Source: Chrysogorgia sp. JL179-B06 (lineage: Eukaryota; Cnidaria; Anthozoa; Scleralcyonacea; Chrysogorgiidae). Taken from it: a DNA stretch of 64,000 nt. Location: contig JAYKKM010000120.1 in assembly GCA_035772405.1 (NCBI GenBank), forward strand, positions 1,497,501-1,561,500, given 5' to 3'. The position numbers and the translations under genes are program-made. The first letter of the stretch is position 1, and every line of letters begins with the position of its first letter. This document shows, piece after piece, positions 1 to 10,663 of the stretch. The notes below the pieces were generated by a model that worked only from the letters and a program-made list of their open reading frames with translations, ran no database searches and had not been told where the DNA came from.

Positions 1-245
1 ATGAAATGCACATAGTAAACAGGTTATTGTATAATGTAATTTATTTCACACCTACTTAAAGTGTCTATGAAGTGAAAAAATCGCTAGCATTTGAGTGCCC
101 CTCCAGATAAATAAAGCACCCCTCCAGATAAATAAAGCACCCATCATCCCCTCGTTACCTCAAAAGAACCCTTGTATAAATAACATAGATTGTGGAATAT
201 CCATCTGCGTACGTTATCAACATTGACATTCGATATCCCACATTT
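1..245. other. no gene; short tandem duplication
   Basis: No coding region is supported. A 21-bp unit is repeated in tandem at 98-118 and 119-139. Confidence 0.5.
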
Positions 246-421
246 ATAGACCTCTTTCATAATGGCTGCCATTTTAAATATTCTGTAAATTATAGCCTTT
301 ACAACCTCGTTAGGAAGCACAGATTATTTTTGAAATGCCGATACCAAACGAGGCCATAAAGGCTAATTTAGATGCACATAAAGGAATATTTAAATTGGCC
401 TCCATTATGAACGAGGTCTAT
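246..421. mobile_element. PIF/Harbinger-type MITE, copy 1
   Basis: The ends are inverted copies of TAGACCTCTTTCATAATGG (right arm slightly diverged), followed by AT-rich arms that also pair (TTTAAATATTC / GAATATTTAAA). TTA flanks both TAGACC ends, which fits the 3-bp TTA/TWA target duplication of PIF/Harbinger elements. Related copies lie at 22772-22970 and 37115-37285. No coding capacity. The family call is an inference from the TSD. Confidence 0.55.
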
Positions 422-540
422 TATTTTGGAGCATTTTGATTTAGATGCTGATTTTATTCAAAAATATGAAATCGGAATTGTTTACTTAGTAGACACTTTA
501 AAATGCCTATGAAACGAAAATTAAGTTTGTCTTATTTAAA

Positions 541-1190
541 GGAAGAGTGTCAGGGTCATACATTGTGCGCTCACGGCGGCCATTTTATGGGCCGACTAGT
601 GAGTTTTATAATCCGTCAGTATATTGGGAATCCTTTAAGTAAATGTGCTACTTTGTAATTTTTCAAAGTGATAATATACTAAACTGAATATTTATATCGC
701 TACTTGTTGCAACTCTTGATTGCTAATGTAGAAAATCTTATCCCGGCATTACCACCACCATATATACAGAACTCGTGACTAGGCTCTCGGCAACGGCTTC
801 CGCGTAGCTCAGTGGTCAGAGCACTGCACTAGCGTCGCAGGTTCAATTCCAGCCGGAAGGCCTTGAAGTGGCATTTTTCGCAACTGGTCCCGGTTTGGTC
901 TTAAAATCTATGTATTCCAACACTCGAAATTTTCCTTCACCATATAATATATATATATTTATATTTATATATATTTATATTTATATTTATATAAATATAT
1001 ATACAAACCTTTCGTTAGAAATGGATTATTGCCGCGGCCAGATTATTACCTTCGCTTGCGAGGGGATTAACTTTACTGTATGTTTTTAATAGCATGCAGC
1101 TATATATTTAATATTATGGCAAGTTGACAACAAGGTTTCCGTATGAAAATAATAACACGCGCGCGCAATGCATGACCCTGACACTCATCC
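541..1190. mobile_element. TTAA-site non-autonomous transposon inside foldback copy A
   Basis: A 650-bp insert flanked by TTTAAA at 535-540 and 1191-1196. The terminal inverted repeats begin GGAAGAGTGTCAGGG and end CCCTGACACTCATCC. The related foldback copy B carries the uninterrupted target (TATTTAAACGAACTC near 3200), which is an empty-site proof of insertion. TTAA duplication suggests piggyBac mobilisation, but no transposase is present. A SINE sits inside it. Confidence 0.65.
735..945 (+). repeat. tRNA-derived SINE, copy 1
   Basis: 795-862 is tRNA-like: GTAGCTCAGTGGTCAGAGC is a typical D-arm/A-box, and GGTTCAATTCC is a B-box/T-arm. The acceptor-like ends CTTCCG and CGGAAG pair. The anticodon-loop position reads AGC (Ala-like). 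The T-stem is shortened compared with the copy at 15675-15748. Both copies share about 60 bp of upstream sequence and a downstream tail, so this is a SINE family rather than a functional tRNA gene. Confidence 0.6.
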
Positions 1191-2259
1191 TTTAAACGAA
1201 CTCCTAAAATGACGAGGAATGGTAATTTAGATCGCTTTCTTATCTCACATGACGTCAAGATGTTTCATGTAGCCTATGACGTCAAGATATTTCTACATTT
1301 TTTGAAAATTAAGAAATTATAAATATTAAATTAAATTGGAATCGCTATTCCACTGTAATGATATTAGTGTCGTACTGTGCGAAGTTTTAAAGTGCTTATA
1401 AACCCAAAATGGGTTTTTGGTGATTCGGATAGAGCATAAAAAGTTAGTTAATAAGTTCTAGATTAGTTTTTGCGTTAAACTTTTAGTTTCGGAGATATAA
1501 GGGCTCAAAGTCACAATTTGTGAAAAAAGTAGCGCAGGCCGGGAGACTGGATCCGAGGAACGTGTTATGTTTCAATACTTATAAAAATATATTACAATTC
1601 GAGTAGACAAGGTAACATCGTAAAGACACATCGTTTGGGCATTTTTCAATAAAAACTCTTAAGATAGCTGTCTTCTCCTATACAAAAGCCTAGTTGTTGT
1701 TGAAGATGGGTTCCTCGGATCCAGGTCCCTGTGTGTTATTTTGGTGGCGCTACTTTTTTCAAAAAAATGGCACAATTTGCATGTTTGAGCCGTTATATCT
1801 CCGAAACTAAAAGTTTAACGCAAAAACTAATCCAGAACTTATTAACTAACTTTTTATGCTCTATCCGAATCACCAAAAACCCATTTTGGGTTTATAAGCA
1901 CTTTAAGTGATTTCGTATCTCAAAGATATACTTAATTTTTTAAAAATGTAGAAACATCTTGACGTCATGGTGACATATCACAAAAGTCTAAATATCTCAA
2001 GAACGAGAGCTCAAACTAAATTTTCATTTCATTGGCACTTTAAAAAATAGAACCTATTCCCAAGTAATAGACACATTATTGGGAGTTTTTCACTTTCATT
2101 TCAGTATATCCCAAACATTCATGAGTCTTTCTATTACTCGGAGGGGAAAAATGCTATTTGTGTTATAAAATAACGTGAAGAAAATACATACGTTATCAGC
2201 CCATCACTCAGCGGCTTTCAGTCCATTACGTCACACGTTTTCGATATGTTATTTTATAA

Positions 2260-2748
2260 CAACCTCGTACCCAGGGCATTTTGCCTCCACGGTGGAAGGT
2301 CGGCGAAAATGGCCCTGGGATCGGCTGGTCACATGACACCCAGAACTTCTGGGTGTTTAGATATGATAATTTTTGTGATCTTTGTTCCATTGCCTTTGTC
2401 TACTTTGTTGACCTGAATAATTGAGAAATGTTCAATGCTCTTCAGAATTGTTCATGTCAGCGTTCGTCGGCATAAAAGCAGCTAACAAGCTTAATAATCC
2501 ACCATACATCCATGGTTATCTCTTACAAAAGGTACGAAGAAGCATGTGTCCAATTTAGCGAAAGCTATCACTTCGAATTTGCTGTAAAATTTGAAGACAG
2601 CATTCAGATTTAGATGAATAAATTATACTCGGCTGAATTAATTGAGTTTTCTGACAGGCCGATCGCATTATAGAATGGACCAGCCGATCCCAGGGCCATT
2701 TTCGCCGACCTTCCGCCGTGGAGGCATAATGCCCTGGGTACGAGGTTG
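2260..2748. mobile_element. MULE-like MITE, copy 1
   Basis: A 489-bp element with about 72-bp terminal inverted repeats (CAACCTCGTACCCAGGGCAT... with two mismatches between arms). It is flanked by a perfect 9-bp target duplication ATTTTATAA (2251-2259 and 2749-2757). A second copy at 16335-16826 has a 10-bp duplication. Duplications of 9-10 bp point to Mutator-like (MULE) mobilisation. No ORF. Confidence 0.75.
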
Positions 2749-3169
2749 ATTTTATAAGTAGCTAGTTTGATTTTTCTATGTAGAAATTAAGGGACATTGG
2801 CAACAATAAATAACTACGTTTTATATTGAAGTACAGGTATATGACTTAGTTAGTCGGGATACAGTAGTTTGGCGCTACAAAAAAGCTCTTGAAACTTGAA
2901 TAAACCATGTTATAATGAAAAGTTACAATATACGCTAACAACGAGCAATCGGACTGTTATTTCAAAAGTTATCAGTTGGTAAGTGTTGTGTTTCTTACTG
3001 TTGTGCTAGCTATCATGGAGCCATGTATTGCCCAGTTTTGGTTGTAATAGCGTTTGCAAAAATAACACTGAGAACCAACTTAATTTCTTTGCGTTTTCGC
3101 AAACACTGACCGCTTTATCCAGCACATGACGTCACAGGTCATTTGGCATGAGAAGAACCCTTAAAGTGC

Positions 3170-3906
3170 TTTTGAAACGAAAATCTAGTTTTAGTATTTA
3201 AACGAACTCTTAAAATCACTAGGAATGCTAATTTAGAGCTCTTTCATATGTCCCGTCTTTCTTGAGATATTTAGACTTATGTGTTACCGACGTCACGAGG
3301 TTTGCAAATATTTAGAAAATCAAGTAATTAGAAATATAGTAAATTAATTTGGCATTGCTATTTTGGTGTAATGTTAAGTTTCACGAAGTGTCATACTGTG
3401 CAAAGTTTCAAGTGATTTTTTCTAATAATAATAACGCGTAAAAACCTCGTGAAGTCGGTGGTTATTCATTTACATACAGTGCATTTTTTAAGGAATTATG
3501 ACTACTGGGGCAAATATGTAAGGTGGCCCTTTTCCCTATGCAATTCACTGAATTTATTGTACAGTACTGTACACCAAGACCATTCTTTCTGACTTTTGAT
3601 TTACACGATAAAACAAAGGGATTATTATAGGGAAGGCAGGCAACTGAAATCCTGAACTTTTATTAATGATGAAAAGGGCCCAGTCTACTGGGGCAAAAAC
3701 CAAAAAATTTGCTTCACTACTACGCAAAGGGCCTATATTGGGGTAAATGCCCCAGTAGTTATAACGTTAAAAAATGGCCTGTTTACATATCACAAAAGTC
3801 TAAATATCTCAAGAGCGACGTGAGACACGAAAGAATTCTAAATTACAATTCTTCATTATTTTTAATAACTAAAACTTAATTTTCGTTTAACATCTTCAAC
3901 ACGTGT
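3170..3906. mobile_element. foldback element, copy B
   Basis: Related to copy A: a GTGCTTTTGAAACGAAAA-type start, TTTAAACGAACTCTTAAAAT, and an inner TCTTGAGATATTTAGACTT that recurs inverted near 3795-3815. It holds the intact site into which the 541-1190 element inserted in copy A. The ends are approximate. No gene. Confidence 0.45.
3495..3765. mobile_element. small MITE nested in foldback copy B
   Basis: Terminal inverted repeats TTATGACTACTGGGGCA (3496-3512) and TGCCCCAGTAGTTATAA (3748-3764), with further inner pairing (GGCCC stretches). No ORF. No convincing target duplication is seen. Confidence 0.45.
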
Positions 3907-4822
3907 TAGAAGCACAAATTACTATATTCCCGCTATTTAAGTCTTTGATTTAAAAGTATACTTATTTTTTGTTGACAATAAATATACAAAAACCTACTAG
4001 AGTATATGAAATTGAAAATAATTCAAAAGGCTGCAGGTGCGGCAAATAACGTATTATATTATAACGTTACTGTTATTGTGTAAAAGTAACATTTGAATTA
4101 ATTATTTATATTTTAAAATTTAAATAAAATGTTTTACAAAATACCACTGCAGTGTATATTTATTTTGGAGCAATCCAATTGGTTCCTGTAGCTCGGAATA
4201 TCCATTTTTTTTTATTAAATAAGTGCACGTAGGACTGGCGTACCACATTTGTGTGTAGCTAACGAAAAGATGATGAATACAACGTATAGCACCATGGTTA
4301 TAAAGCCCGTGCCCCATTGACAACGTAATTTCTGATCTTGTCTCTGAAAGAGACATATGACGGAGCAGTCCTAAATCATACTGCACGGGTTGCTCTTGAA
4401 GGAGAAGAACGCAGATCAAACCTTATATATGCGGTAAACAATTATTTTCCGTACCTTTAACACTAGAACACTGATAAAATCACGATATCGATATAACATA
4501 TATCGAAGAGTACAGTTCTCCTGATACCATTCTTGATTATCGAAAAATGGAAGGCTACCTGTTCTAGCTCAGCTACAAAGAACTCAAATAACTCCACCAT
4601 CGGAGGCTTAGCTTTCCTACTCCTAAAGCTTGTACGAACCTTACTCTTCCTTTCGTATATACTGGTATCGCAGAATTTGAAAGTAATTCAAAAACAGTTG
4701 TCGCGAGATGCCATAGTCCACATAATGACAGTCTTGAAACTGATAACTTTCTGGTCTACTTAGCTGACTTCAATACCAAACTTAGGCCAAATGACGCACT
4801 TTTCACCTTTTTATCGTGATCT
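3907..4822. other. no gene supported
   Basis: AT-rich unique-looking DNA. A 99-codon minus-strand frame ends at 4120 but lacks an upstream ATG at its 5' end and has no recognisable family. Confidence 0.4.
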
Positions 4823-5016
4823 TGCTAATTTATTCAAAGTATATATTTGCATAAGCGATGATGATGCATGGGCATGGCGAAATTTAATGTTGTTAGTTAG
4901 TTATTGCGAGACAGTGTGTGTGAGTGCGTGCGAGTGCGAGAGAATAAATACATCAAAAACCATAAAACCGTAATTTCTGTCTAATAATTTGTGAGGATCA
5001 AGCGCTGTTCACCACA
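4823..5016 (+). repeat. BEL 5' LTR
   Basis: Begins TGCTAATTTATTCAAAG and ends TTCACCACA. It contains an AATAAA-type signal (GAGAGAATAAATACATC). It matches 10153-10362 along its length; differences include a short GT-repeat expansion in the 3' copy. Confidence 0.8.
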
Positions 5017-5153
5017 AAAGTGGCACCTCCGATGGGATAGTATCTATTCGTGATTTGGGACTAAATCGATTGGTATTAGATGGAAATTACAACAAGATGG
5101 CAACAAGAAAACAAAGGAAAGATGCTGAGACACAAGATTAACAACCAAGTGAT

Positions 5154-6398
5154 GTGCCGAACGAAATCGAGTCGAAAGAGACCATGTTTCACTCATTATT
5201 GCGAAAACTAGCGTACTTCAATCGACAGACAGCATATATATTGGATTCTAACGTGACAGACGAAGTAAACAGACAATGCGCTCTTTTGAAAACCAAGATC
5301 AATGATGCGTATAGCTTGATTCATGTCATTCAATGCTTGAAAATGATGAAACTATTGACCAATGGGCAAGTGAACGAAAAGAACAGTTGGTCATATACGA
5401 GACTGCCATCGCGGAATTTGACGCCAAGCTGATAAACGAAGAGAAAATACAAAAGGAAAACTTACGCAACGAGAAAATCCAGGAAGAAGCTGAAATTAGG
5501 GCGCGACTGAGACAAGAAGAGAAGGCGGAGTTATTAAAGCGAGATCGAGATGCACAATTTGCATTATGTCTAGAAGAAACGAAGTTGGAGATCGCTGAGA
5601 GGAAACGGATCCAAACAAAGTTACCGAAGCTACAGATATCGACGTTTCAAGGGACACATCTTGACTGGGTCAGATTTTGGAGTTTGTATTCGACGCAGAT
5701 TGATATGATGAATGACGAAGCGAAGTTTTCATATTTAAAGGAACTTGTTATCCCCAAGGTTCGCGCAACGATTGAGAAGTTACCACCAAATAGCGAAGGT
5801 TATCAAAGAGCTAAAAAGATGTTGGAGCAAAGATATGGAGATGCAAGCGAAGTAGTAAACGCACACGTTCAACAAATTCTGTCCCTGCCTATTATCAACA
5901 GTACATCAAGAGCAAAGATCCACAGTTTCTATGACAACCTTCTTAGCAATGTTCAAGCCCTGGAGACGCTTGGAAAGCTTGGCAAACTCGAAGGCATTCG
6001 TGGTGACCTAATAAGAACTGAAACTGATTGGAAAAAGTGGAGCTTTACACAATTGGTCGAAGCTTTGAGACAATGGACTGAGCGAAACCCATTATAACCA
6101 GGAGAAATCACTGACAACAAAGGATCAGTTGAAACCACGACAATGTCTCTTCTTCGATGGAGAGAGCCATAAATCTGTGGAATGTGATAAAGTTACCGAC
6201 GTTGGTGAAAGAAAGAAGATTCTAAGCAACAAGCGACGCTGTTTTAACTGTACTGAAGAAAAGCATCGAGCAAGTGACTGCAGAAGCAAGGTACAGTGCT
6301 ATAACTGCCAAAGAAGACATGACACCTCAATTTGTGATAAAGGTCAGCCCCCTCGTAAAGCATGTCAAGAGAACGCGCTAAATACGTACCTCAAATAA
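5154..6398 (+). pseudogene. gag: BEL gag (DUF1759 domain and zinc knuckles)
   Basis: Three frames hold one decayed Gag: 5154-about 5335, 5333-6097 and 6129-6398. The middle part has a charged coiled coil (Glu/Lys/Arg-rich) and then the DUF1759-type core KLPKLQISTFQGTHLDWVRF. The last part has CCHC-like knuckles (CFNCTEEKHRASDC, CYNCQRRHDTSIC). Gag would form the particle and bind RNA. A frameshift lies near 5335 and a stop near 6095. Confidence 0.75.
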
Positions 6399-6402
6399 AC
6401 AT

Positions 6403-6499
6403 GTTTTGTGATTGGCTACATGGAACAAAAGTGGTTAGGACATTGGTTTCTTTGTTGTTGATTCTATTGTTTTATTTTTTAATCAGCCAATCACAAAAC
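6403..6499. mobile_element. about 100-bp MITE inside BEL
   Basis: Perfect 15-bp terminal inverted repeats GTTTTGTGATTGGCT and AGCCAATCACAAAAC lie between the gag zinc knuckles and the protease region. The frame is lost across it. Similar CCCCTCGTAAA segments occur about 50 bp to either side (6349 and 6541). Confidence 0.55.
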
Positions 6500-6579
6500 T
6501 TGATAGTATAGGTATAGGTGGCGACCCAGATAACGATCAACCCCTCGTAAAACGTGTACAGTATGTGTCAAGCTAATGG

Positions 6580-9500
6580 AAAGGATGTTGTGTACCCAGT
6601 GGTAGTTGTCGAAGTGGAAGGAGTAAGATGTTGAGCCCTTTTGGACACTGGATCTGGAAATTCATATGCCTCTACAACGCGAATGAACCTAACAGAGAAA
6701 CAGCCAGTGAGACAGGAATTCAAAACAATTGAAATGATGCTACATACCACAAGTCTATGATATTGAGATTACCAGTGTTGATTGGAAAATTCAAGATGTG
6801 CTCTGAAATCAGTCGAGTTGACAGAGATGAACTGTTGACACTGCCTAACCCACAGTTCGAGGAACTTATCGATACTAATGAGCATCTTTATGATGAACAT
6901 ATGATGAGAATGAACGATGATGAGACGAAGCCAATGTTACCAGTTCACTTAATCTTGGGAGCAAGTGATATCTCAAGAATCAAGACAACAACGCCTGCTA
7001 GAATTGGAAAAGATGGAATGCCTGTTGCTGAGAAAACTAGTTTGGGGTGGACCATATTGTCACCAGGGCGATAGATGAAACATTCCTACTTGATGTTTTC
7101 TAGAAACTCCAATGATGACTGCATGCAACTTTGTAGGAGAAGGTGACCAAGAGAGTGTATACAGTGAGTGTATACAACTTGTGTTCAAAGAGAAGATGGG
7201 AAGTACGAGACATTGCCATGGAAAGCCAGTCATCCTCATCTACCAACAAACCACCATGTCGCCAAGAGAAGATTACAGTCATTGTTGAACCGACTGGAGA
7301 AGCAACCTACCCTGTTTGAAAAGTACCACGACATCATAGAAGATCAAAGGAATGAATGAACACCAGAAACACCAGACGGAAAGCGAGAGCATTACATCCC
7401 TCACAATCCTGTGGTTCGCGAGCATGCAGAATCCACCAAAGTACGTGTTGTTTATGATGCTTCCGCAAAGGTTGATGAAGAGTCTCCTTCACTGAATGAT
7501 TGCTTAGACATTGGTCCCACATTGCAAAGAAAGATCCTTGATATCCTCCTGCGAATTCGGATCAAACCTGTGTTCCTAGCTGGTGATATAAAACAAGCGT
7601 TTCTCCAAATTGTGATACAAGAAGTTGACCAGATCCGTGTTCGGATTGGGACCAAGTCCATTCCTCCTTGGAAGTACCATGCAAGTTCATCTGGAGAAGT
7701 ATGCGAAGAAATACCCAAAATGCGCTGAAGAGTTAAACGAAGGAACTTATGTCGATGACATCGGGGACTGAAGGCGAGGACTGGTGGCGGGGACTGAAGC
7801 AATGAAGGAACAAGCTAAGGAAATTCTGAGTGAAGGAAGTTTCGTGTTACACAAGTAGCATTCGAATGCAGTGGAGCTAGAGAGTGAAGGAACGCTTAGG
7901 AACTAAACCATCAGAAACTAAACTCCTTGAATTAGGATGGAACAAGGAAGAAGACACGTCAGTTTCGTTACCGCAACCAGAAGAACCACCAACCAAGCGA
8001 GTGGTGCTGCGACCGAGAAAGAATATTCACTACAGAAATAGTTCTTCATGGATTCGCAGATGCAAGTATTCTCGGGTGTTGCTGTCATCCATGCTGTGGT
8101 CAAGCAAGATGAGAAAGTTTCCCAGGGTTTTTTGGTGCCCAAGACAAGATTAGCGAAGCGAGATTTAACAATACCAAGAGCTGTAGTCAGCTGCTACATG
8201 GTTACTAATCTTCTCCACAACACGAGAAAAGTCCTGAGTCATCTGATCTTCCAATCGTAAGTGTTTATGCGTGGACTGATTCAACCGTGTGTCCACAATG
8301 GATCAACGGACAAGGAAACTACAAGCAGTTCGTCTCAAATCGCGTGAGGAAGATTAACGAGAAGCAAACCGTTTGGAGACACGTTCCTACTGATCACAAC
8401 CCTGCAGATGTCGGCAGTAGAGGAGCGGCGCGAGAGTTACAAAACAATGATTCCTGCATGAAAGGTCCAACGTGGTTAAGTGCACCCAACGAATGGCCGA
8501 AGCAAATCACTACCAAACCCGAAGTGAAGCATTGAATCTGAAAGTCGATTGGTGAAAGAAGTGATGGAGACAACAGTTGAGAAGAAGACAGATTTCATCG
8601 ACAGTCTGCTGACGAGAGTGAGGCTGTGGAAATCTGTACGAATTCTAGCATGGATCAACAGATTTCTCGACAAGTACATACATGGTAAGCAACTCAGCGG
8701 ACCATTGGTGACAGAAGAAATAGAAGCAGATGAAGTTCCTCATCCAACGAGCGCAAATCGAGAGTTTGGAACATGAAGCACTCAAATATCTTAGCACGCC
8801 TGAATTTACAGAGGAATGACGAAGGAATCTATGTTTTCACAAGAAGGATCCAAGGCGAATATCCTGTGTATCTCCCAGCTAAACAGCTTCTATCTAAAAT
8901 GGTCGTCCAGCAAACGCACATGAAGACTCTACATGGCGGAGTTGGATTGACGATGAGCAAAGTTCGTGAAGAATATTGGATTCCTAAACTACGAGCCACC
9001 ACCAAGAAAGTTATCAGCCAGTGTCACGGATGCAAGAGTTTCCACATCATGCCAGCATCTGTTCCACCACCAGACAACCTTCCACCCGAGAGAACCGAGG
9101 ATACAACGCCATTTGAAGTTACGGGGGTGGATTATGCCGGTCCCATATATTATCGGAAGAAGACGAACACCGAACTCAAGCCATATATCATCATATACAC
9201 CTGCAGCATGACTCAAGGGGTTCACATAGAATTGTTACCAAATATGAGTTGCGAATAATTCCTGGCGAGTTTGAAGCGTTTTGTTGCAGCACGTTGTCGG
9301 CCCGCGAAGATCATATCGGACAATGGTAAAACATTTCACGCTGCTTCAAAATGGATCAAGAAAGCAACTACATGGTTTTATGGAGGAACATCATCAAGTG
9401 GCAGTTCAATCTAAGCAAAGCAAGTTGGTGAAGAATGCGCTGTACAAAGTTGTGGGTTCCGCAAAGCTCACTTACAAGGAGTTGCAAGACGTGTTGCTGG

Positions 9501-9948
9501 ATATTCAAATCGTGCTAAATAACAGGCCCTTAACCTACTGCGAAGACTCCCGATCCTTACACCTAACGTTATGATATTTGGAAAAGCCAATTACCTACTA
9601 GAGTTACCACCAGCAGAAATTGAAGAAGAAGATCTACGGAAGAGAGCAAAATATTTGAAGAAATGCAAAGAGGCACTATGGCGGCGATGGAACAACGAGT
9701 ATATGAGAGCTCTTCGCGAGAAACATAACCTACGACACAATGGGAAGCAAGGGCAGCTGAAGGAAGGAGATGTAGTATTGATCAAGGGGGAGGACAAGAA
9801 TCGTGGACGGTGGAAAATCGGAGTCATACAAAAGTTAATTCCAGGGAGAGACGGAATCGTAAGGGCAGTCAAACTTCGTGCTGGAAAGTCATACGTTGAG
9901 AGATACATACAGTTTCTCTATACATTTTCTCTGAGAGAGAAAAGCTGA
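6580..9948 (+). pseudogene. pol: BEL pol (PR-RT-RNaseH-IN), fragmented
   Basis: Successive frames carry a protease-region segment (LLDTGSGNS-like on + near 6640), the DUF1758-type region (6757-7074), Pao RT (VRVVYDASAK near 7441, then LAGDIKQAFLQI near 7576), RNase H (8048-8260), the linker HVPTDHNPADVGSRG (8380-8425), the integrase zinc-binding/core region (8773-9258: HMKTLHGGVG, CHGCKSF, VTGVDYAGP), the rest of the core (9281-9574) and a DUF5641-like domain (9571-9948, GDVVLIKGEDKNRGRWKIG). At least six frame breaks. The product would reverse-transcribe and integrate the element; this copy cannot. Confidence 0.8.
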
Positions 9949-10152
9949 ATCCAAGAGAATTCAGACCCAAGCGAAAGGCAGCGATTGGTGCATCAAGAAA
10001 CATTCAGAATGTATGAGATTGAAGAAGATGAAGATTGACAATATTCGAAGAACATTAAGTTAAAAACTTTCAGGAAATTCTTAAGCGAAATCGAACTGAA
10101 CTGATATTTGAAAACAGTTGTGTTCAAATAGGGTACGTGTCAAATAGAGTCT

Positions 10153-10362
10153 TGTTAGTTTATTCAAAGTATATATTTATATAAGCGATGAGTGATGTAT
10201 GGGCGTGGCGAAATTTTGACATTTAATGTTGTTAGTTAGTTATTGCGAGACAGTGTGTGTGTGTGAAGAGTGCGTGGGAGTGAGAGAGAATAAATACATC
10301 AAAAACCATAAAACCGTAATTTCTGTCTAATAATTTGTGGGGATCAAGCGCTATTCACCACA
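10153..10362 (+). repeat. BEL 3' LTR
   Basis: Begins TGTTAGTTTATTCAAAG and ends TTCACCACA. Compared with the 5' LTR it has a small insertion (TTTTGACA near 10215) and a longer GT run. This divergence indicates an old insertion. Confidence 0.8.
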
Positions 10363-10384
10363 TTTTCACTGAGAAACCAACCGA

Positions 10385-10663
10385 AACGGTGAAAAAATGG
10401 TGGATTTCATGGAAGATTATGAACTCGTGGCCACCAACACATAATAGATATAACCATGCATGAATAAGCTATTGGCATTCGAATATCACAATGGGGCTCA
10501 TGCCCAACTTGACTACATTTTTGTGAGAAACTGTCGGGCATATTCTTCCTTTTGTAGTGCAAAATCTGACCACAAAATAGTCTCTGTTTGGGTGTCACGA
10601 AGTCTTCGCTGTTCTAAAAGCGATAGAGGGAATCCGATGAAACAAATAGACTGGTCTCAGTAA
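10385..10663 (+). pseudogene. LINE endonuclease fragment (EEP C-terminus)
   Basis: The frame 10460-10663 reads LDYIFVRNCRAYSSF and SDHKIVSVWV. This is the C-terminal part of an exonuclease-endonuclease-phosphatase domain: D...DYI and the catalytic SDH motif, as in LINE endonucleases often annotated as craniofacial development protein 2-like. It abuts the BEL 3' LTR. No reverse transcriptase follows. Confidence 0.6.

Larger units (their letters stand above)
492..2046. mobile_element. long-TIR foldback element, copy A
   Basis: The left end (CTTTAAAATGCCTATGAAACG onward) and the right end around 2000-2046 are inverted copies. An inner pair of arms is nearly identical (about 1385-1560 against 1715-1905, around a centre near 1635), so the whole element can fold back on itself. 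No ORF is supported. It is related to copy B at 3170-3906. Its left arm is interrupted by a separate element at 541-1190. Confidence 0.55.
4823..10362 (+). mobile_element. BEL/Pao LTR retrotransposon, decayed
   Basis: About 5.5 kb between two related LTRs (4823-5016 and 10153-10362). A candidate primer-binding site (TGGCACCTCCGATGGG) begins at 5021. Gag (DUF1759-like plus zinc knuckles), aspartic-protease region, Pao-type reverse transcriptase, RNase H, integrase and a DUF5641-like C-terminal domain follow in BEL/Pao order. Many frameshifts and stops split the frame, so it is not autonomous. No 5-bp target duplication was found. A small MITE sits at 6403-6499. Confidence 0.85.

Noticed and set aside
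795..862. Functional tRNA-Ala gene
   Set aside because: The T-arm is shortened and the unit recurs with common flanks at 15.6 kb; a SINE head explains it better.
4120..4419. 99-codon minus-strand gene with a TATATAAGG box upstream
   Set aside because: The frame opens with TTG, not ATG, no domain is recognised, and low-complexity runs interrupt it.
7452..7802. Antisense gene inside BEL pol
   Set aside because: It is the shadow of the RT frame on the opposite strand.
9591..9908. 105-codon minus-strand ORF
   Set aside because: It mirrors the DUF5641-like coding frame; Ser/Arg-rich composition is typical of an antisense shadow.
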